NCBI RefSeq assembly: GCF_000974425.1
Contig: NZ_CP010429.1
Location: 2,604,001-2,668,000 of the forward strand
DNA: 64,000 nucleotides
DNA from: Spirosoma radiotolerans
GTDB taxonomy: Bacteria > Bacteroidota > Bacteroidia > Cytophagales > Spirosomataceae
Direction: 5' to 3'
The translations under genes were made by a program, and so were the position numbers. Of the stretch, positions 60,044 through 64,000 are shown one piece after another. Each line of letters opens with the position of its first letter. Positions within the stretch are counted from its first letter, which is position 1. Below the pieces are notes generated by a model that saw nothing but the letters and a program-made list of their open reading frames with translations, made no database searches and was not told the origin of the DNA.

Positions 60044-60709
60044 ATGAGAGGAATCAAGTTAGATTTATATCTAAGCAAAGGGTATTTTAGAATGCATCAG
60101 GAAGTCTTCACCTGTTACGCCGTGCTCTTTGAGGAGACCGTTTGCCCTGTGCACTGGTTGCGTATTGTGTTGGCAGATGTTCGCTATGGAAAGGAACAAC
60201 TCAGGCTCTTTCGCATCAACGAAAATTTCTCAGTAACCATTAAACCGTTGTTGATTACGGATGAGATGGAAGCCCTCTATGCCACCTATAAAGGGGGAAT
60301 AAATTTTGATGCGCCCGAATCGGTCGAGGCTTGCCTGCTGGATGGGGCGGCCTATAATGTGTTCGACACGTATGCTGTTGAAATTCGGGATGAAAAGACG
60401 CTGATTGCGGTTGGTATTTTTGACAATGGGGCGCAAAGTATTGCCGGTATTATGAATTTTTACCACCCCACTTATCGCCGGCACAGCCTGGGAAAATACC
60501 TTATGTTGTTGAAAATCAACCATGCCCGGCATCAACAAAAAACCTATTACTATCCTGGTTATCTAGCCAGCAAGTACACGAAGTTCAATTATAAACTATT
60601 CGCCTGCGAAGCAGCTACTGAAGTGTTCGATGCTCACCGGGATCAGTGGTATCCGTTTGCCTGGGAAACAGTTAACGTTCTGGCTGCCGAAATCCTGAGC
60701 GAGGAATAA
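60044..60709 (+). CDS. Ate1-like arginyl/leucyl-transferase homologue (GNAT fold)
   Basis: 221 residues from ATG 60044. The core IEIRDEKTLIAVGIFD-like segment (here VEIRDEKTLIAVGIFDNG), NFYHPTYRRHSLGKYLML and the YYYPGYLASKYTKFNYK stretch match the C-terminal domain of arginyl-tRNA-protein transferase, where the order is VGVxD, FxxPxYRxxSLG, YYYLGYYIxxCxKMxYK. The N-terminal zinc- or heme-type cysteine cluster of Ate1 is absent. It may transfer an amino acid or another acyl group; it is not the usual bacterial Bpt by length. Function uncertain. Confidence 0.6.
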   Translation: MRGIKLDLYLSKGYFRMHQEVFTCYAVLFEETVCPVHWLRIVLADVRYGKEQLRLFRINENFSVTIKPLLITDEMEALYATYKGGINFDAPESVEACLLDGAAYNVFDTYAVEIRDEKTLIAVGIFDNGAQSIAGIMNFYHPTYRRHSLGKYLMLLKINHARHQQKTYYYPGYLASKYTKFNYKLFACEAATEVFDAHRDQWYPFAWETVNVLAAEILSEE

Positions 60710-60827
60710 CGATCAATCATCCGCTTTTCGGGCTATCTCATGAGCGGAAAAAGAATAAAACGTAGTTCGCTGGTCTGTTCTTAAATTCACCTGAAAACGA
60801 TAACCTATCAATCCTGAATACGGGGTA

Positions 60828-60857
60828 GGGCAGGCGGTTTGTCAATACTGCCTGCCC
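60828..60857. terminator. Hairpin between convergent genes
   Basis: GGGCAGGCGGT (60828-60838) pairs with 60847-60857 with one G.U; it abuts the rph stop codon (60861). No clear T-run. Confidence 0.5.
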
Positions 60858-60860
60858 GGT

Positions 60861-63563
60861 TTACAGGATTTCTACATACCCTTCTGTTCCATTCACGCGA
60901 ATCCGTTGCCCATCTTTGATCCGTTTGGTCGCATTCTCCACGCCGACAACGGCTGGCAAGCCGTATTCCCGGGCGATAACGGCGCCGTGGGTCATTAGGC
61001 CGCCAACTTCGGTGATCAGGCCTTTTATGGATACAAATACGGGTGTCCAGCTCGGGTCTGTAAAAACGGTAACTAAGATATCACCCTCTTCCAGAACCGC
61101 CATGGAAATGGCGGCATCTTCCAGGTTTACAATAACTCGTGCTCGGCCCTCAATTACGCCGGAAGAAACAGCCAGACCTGCCATGGCTCCTGCCGGGAGA
61201 TTTGCCAGTTTATACTTACCCGTAAAGATCTCACCGTCAGAGGTGATTACGCGTGGTGGCATCAGTTTTTCATAGCGTTTGAACTCCTCTTTTCGTTGGC
61301 CGATAAGCTGGTAATCCAGTTGATGGGTGCGCACCAGTTCGCGGAATTCGTCAAATGTGAGGTAGTAGCTGTCCTCTGCTGACTGAAGAATGCCCGCTTG
61401 TACGAGCTGTTCGGCTTCTTTCAGCAATGCCTGCTTATACACGAAGTAATGACTAACGATGCTGTATTTCGGGTATTCACGGTAACCGCTGAGGTTCCGA
61501 ACCAGGCTATTCATTCGTTTTGTATCTTGGACTTTTTGGGCACCATCCGGTAGCTGGGCCAACCGAGCTACCAATTCCTGTTCTTTTTTTTGCGCTTCCT
61601 GTTGCCCTTGCTCAAACTTTCGCTTGCTGGCGCCAGGCTCAACGTTTTTGATATGACTGAGAATGATAGGGATAAGAGTAGCTGGCTTTTCGCTCCAGCG
61701 AGATCTCGTAATGTCGATTTCTCCGGTACAGCGCATCCCGTATTTGTCCAGATAAGCATCGAAAGCGTCTTTGGTTTCCTGTCCGCCATCAAATTGAAGC
61801 AGCTCATCCAAAAAGTTATCCTCTTTTGCCTTTTGCAAATAGTCAATTACGTCTGGATAAGGGCGAATTACATCGGCAACATCCAATAACGCCAGCCCCA
61901 TCTCCGAGGTGATATTGTTCGATACAGATTGAGAAAGCGTATCGGCTACGTTCTTTTCGCCTAACCACAACTCTATTTTTTCATTGATCCAGGATGCCGC
62001 ATTCATGGCCGTCATGATTACACCCATGTTTTGTGGATCAGAAATGCTCTTTTTTAATTGCTGGATATCGTCCAGAATAAAATCAAACAGAGCTGATCCT
62101 GACTTCGACTGGATGTTTTGCTTTAAGGCGTCTATCGATGTCTGACTACGCCTGACCAAATCAGAAACAATGGCTGGATCATAGTCGTTTAATGCTTGGT
62201 AATTCGGAAGGGGTACCGGTTTGTTGCTTGTATCAGAGCCTGATTCTTTTTTCTCATCCGGTAACGACTTGATAAAATCTCCCCGCTCCAGGATGGTTGT
62301 CAATGCATCTTTTACAAGCGGATCGAATTTTCCCAGCGTGGCGATTATCGTATGCCTGCTGCCGGGTGAAGCCAGCATCTGTGTAACATCAGCAAACAAC
62401 CTCCCGCCAGCTATACGCATGTGTGCAGGCGTCGTTAACAACCAAAAAGACAATCCCAGCGGCTTCATGGCGTCGGTCATCATTTGCTGATGCCCGACAG
62501 ATATATAAATGTGTAAGCCTGCTTCGGCATTACTCTGATCATTCGCTACAGGACCACCTGCCTGACGGGCGGGAATCGGATATAGCGTAGTGATGGGCCG
62601 ACTTTGGACGATATAGAACCCTTGCCCGTCTGGCAGGCGGGCATCGTCGACCAAACACCATTCAATGTCTTGCGGGCTACCGAAATGTGTCTCGATCTTT
62701 CTGCCAATATGTTCAAGCTGTAAAATCCGGGCATCCGCCAGCGCTGGCCTGTTCTGCCGGTCAGGCTCAATCTCCTGTTGGTTAGTACCGCCCTCGTTTA
62801 CTGCATAAATGCCCAACTTTTTGGCTGATATTTTTCTGGCGACGATCCTACCGTTTACTACTTTAAAGTTATCGACATTCACCAGGCCAGAGACCAGAGC
62901 TTCTCCTAATCCGAAGCTGGCATCAATAGATACCACGTTTCGATTAGACGTGACCGGATCGGCCGTAAACATAATGCCTGCTGCATCCGGAAAAACCATT
63001 TTCTGAACGACCACGGATAGGTAGACTTTACGGTGGTCGAATTGGTCTGCTGATGCGGCTGTTTGAAGGCGGTAAATAACGGCCCGCTCGGTAAAGAGCG
63101 ATGCCCAGCACTTACTGATATGGGTTAAAATGGCCTCCGTTCCAATGATGTTCAGATAGGTATCCTGCTGGCCTGCAAAGGAGGCTGTTGGTAAATCCTC
63201 TGCCGTGGCACTGGATCGAACGGCATAGGCATTGTTTTCCCCAAGTCTGGAAAGTTGTTGAATGATGGCTGATTGAATGTCTTCAGGAATGGTTATTCCT
63301 TCGATAACCCTACGGATTTCTCCGCTTAGTTCATTGATTTTACTTCGGTTTTCTACCTTCAGCTGCGATAACTGATCCAGTAATTCGTTAACCGACGGTG
63401 TTTCCGCAATGATCCGTTTAAAGGCTTCTGTAGTAAGGCAAAAGCCATCCGGTACGTGGATGCCGTCAATTCTGGTCAGTTCTCCCAGATTAGCGCCTTT
63501 ACCCCCAACAAGTTGACGTTTTGTTTTGTCAACATCCTTCAAATCAACTATGTACAAACTCAT
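60861..63563 (-). CDS. rph: Rifampicin phosphotransferase / PEP-synthase-like dikinase
   Basis: 900 residues. ATP-grasp domain (about 1-325; GGKGANLGELTRIDGIHVPD, AVRSSATAEDLPTASFAGQQ and EWCLVDDARLPDG), a helical rifampicin-binding-like middle domain with YISVGHQQMMTDAMKPLGLS, and a phosphohistidine domain with His859 in GGLMTHGAVIAREYGLPAVV and the end KDGQRIRVNGTEGYVEIL. This order and these motifs are those of Rph, which phosphorylates the C21 hydroxyl of rifampicin. A different PEP-type phosphotransferase is possible but less likely. A MarR gene lies 17 nt upstream. Confidence 0.88.
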   Translation of the reverse strand: MSLYIVDLKDVDKTKRQLVGGKGANLGELTRIDGIHVPDGFCLTTEAFKRIIAETPSVNELLDQLSQLKVENRSKINELSGEIRRVIEGITIPEDIQSAIIQQLSRLGENNAYAVRSSATAEDLPTASFAGQQDTYLNIIGTEAILTHISKCWASLFTERAVIYRLQTAASADQFDHRKVYLSVVVQKMVFPDAAGIMFTADPVTSNRNVVSIDASFGLGEALVSGLVNVDNFKVVNGRIVARKISAKKLGIYAVNEGGTNQQEIEPDRQNRPALADARILQLEHIGRKIETHFGSPQDIEWCLVDDARLPDGQGFYIVQSRPITTLYPIPARQAGGPVANDQSNAEAGLHIYISVGHQQMMTDAMKPLGLSFWLLTTPAHMRIAGGRLFADVTQMLASPGSRHTIIATLGKFDPLVKDALTTILERGDFIKSLPDEKKESGSDTSNKPVPLPNYQALNDYDPAIVSDLVRRSQTSIDALKQNIQSKSGSALFDFILDDIQQLKKSISDPQNMGVIMTAMNAASWINEKIELWLGEKNVADTLSQSVSNNITSEMGLALLDVADVIRPYPDVIDYLQKAKEDNFLDELLQFDGGQETKDAFDAYLDKYGMRCTGEIDITRSRWSEKPATLIPIILSHIKNVEPGASKRKFEQGQQEAQKKEQELVARLAQLPDGAQKVQDTKRMNSLVRNLSGYREYPKYSIVSHYFVYKQALLKEAEQLVQAGILQSAEDSYYLTFDEFRELVRTHQLDYQLIGQRKEEFKRYEKLMPPRVITSDGEIFTGKYKLANLPAGAMAGLAVSSGVIEGRARVIVNLEDAAISMAVLEEGDILVTVFTDPSWTPVFVSIKGLITEVGGLMTHGAVIAREYGLPAVVGVENATKRIKDGQRIRVNGTEGYVEIL

Positions 63564-63580
63564 ATTTTTTACGTTTACGA

Positions 63581-64000
63581 TTATTTGTCGTTGAGTTTAT
63601 TGGTTGTTTCACTCATTAATTCAATCGCTTTTAAAAAATAGGCTTCAATGATTTTAACTTCCTCGTTTGAAAATGAAGCAATGAGTTCGTCTGACTTATT
63701 CCGGAATTCTTTGTAAAGCGGTGCTAATAGCGCCATTATGGCTGACGTGTCGGGTTCGATGATAACCTTCCGTCTGTCGTCTTCCGCCAATCGTCTTTTT
63801 ACCAATTTTTTCTTTTCAAATCGATCGATCAAACCAGTAACGGCACCGGTCGTTAGACCGCTTAAAGTTGCCAGTTCGCCGGCTGTCATTGCTCCTTTCT
63901 GGATAAAAAACCCTAAGTATTTATGGTCAGTCCCGGAAAACCCTGCTTTTCGAGCAACGGCTTCATGCATCTGAATGGAGGTATAGGCATACTGCTGGCT
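63581..64000 (-). CDS. MarR-family regulator, N-terminus outside the window
   Basis: The frame is open through base 64000, so the first residues are missing; 140 codons are present. The preserved part reads QQYAYTSIQMHEAVARKAGF, ELATLSGLTTGAVTGLIDRF and wing KRRLAEDDRRKVIIEP. Typical MarR helix 1 continues upstream. It precedes rph by 17 nt on the same strand, so the regulator and the antibiotic-modifying enzyme are likely one operon. Confidence 0.92.
   Translation of the reverse strand, partial: SQQYAYTSIQMHEAVARKAGFSGTDHKYLGFFIQKGAMTAGELATLSGLTTGAVTGLIDRFEKKKLVKRRLAEDDRRKVIIEPDTSAIMALLAPLYKEFRNKSDELIASFSNEEVKIIEAYFLKAIELMSETTNKLNDK

Noticed and set aside
1..64000. tRNA, rRNA, riboswitch and intact insertion sequences
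   Set aside because: None with convincing sequence or structure was seen by eye; a covariance-model scan was not possible here.

Overview
The window looks like a chromosome segment of a Bacteroidota member in the Cytophagales, most like Spirosoma or a close relative. The reasons are a SusD C-terminus at the left edge, a TonB receptor paired with a DUF4249 lipoprotein, a subtilisin with a type IX secretion (T9SS) sorting domain, DUF2911, DUF2141 and DUF1772 proteins, Bacteroidota-type promoters (TAnnTTTG at -7), weak ribosome binding sites, and moderately GC-rich coding sequence. Genus assignment is inference. No rRNA, tRNA, CRISPR array or intact insertion sequence was seen.

Layout. 1-10.3 kb holds housekeeping and envelope genes: SusD end, LytS-type histidine kinase, lipoproteins, an outer-membrane protein, a sodium/solute symporter translationally coupled to a 41-residue membrane microprotein, DUF2911, NUDIX, DUF983, nitrilase and macrodomain genes. 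10.4-16.3 kb is a six-gene minus-strand block: a Pro-rich coiled-coil protein, a membrane-anchored PspA-like coiled-coil protein, a membrane-anchored Ppx/GppA-like ASKHA protein, a four-helix membrane protein, a lipoprotein and a T9SS subtilisin. Two direct copies of a 63-nt palindromic repeat bracket it, and its gene junctions carry further hairpins. It is the best candidate here for an undescribed system.

16.5-25 kb carries msrA, miaE, an AddB-like nuclease, a ClC transporter and a two-component system. 25-31 kb is accessory: three divergent regulator/enzyme pairs (AraC/DUF1772, HxlR/hydrolase, MarR/glyoxalase-like), two with clear operators, then an esterase. 32-38 kb is a TolC-RND-adaptor efflux operon behind a promoter with four helically phased CTAAT repeats; a truncated CYTH gene abuts its end. 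38-48 kb has the TonB/DUF4249 pair, an eight-repeat PQQ-like propeller, a zinc/iron-type CDF exporter with a Cys-rich tail, an M61 peptidase, a NUDIX hydrolase and a LysE exporter. 48-57 kb has GH3, a frameshifted surE, AraC/PhyH, LysR, threonine synthase, tRNA hydroxylase TrhO and a deoxynucleoside kinase. 57-64 kb holds small genes, a LytTR regulator, a DUF6371 Toprim-like protein, an Ate1-like transferase, and rifampicin phosphotransferase with a MarR gene running off the right edge.

A striking non-coding feature is a set of intergenic inverted repeats whose arms are built from 7-8 nt near-tandem units. Sequence differs between loci but the architecture recurs.
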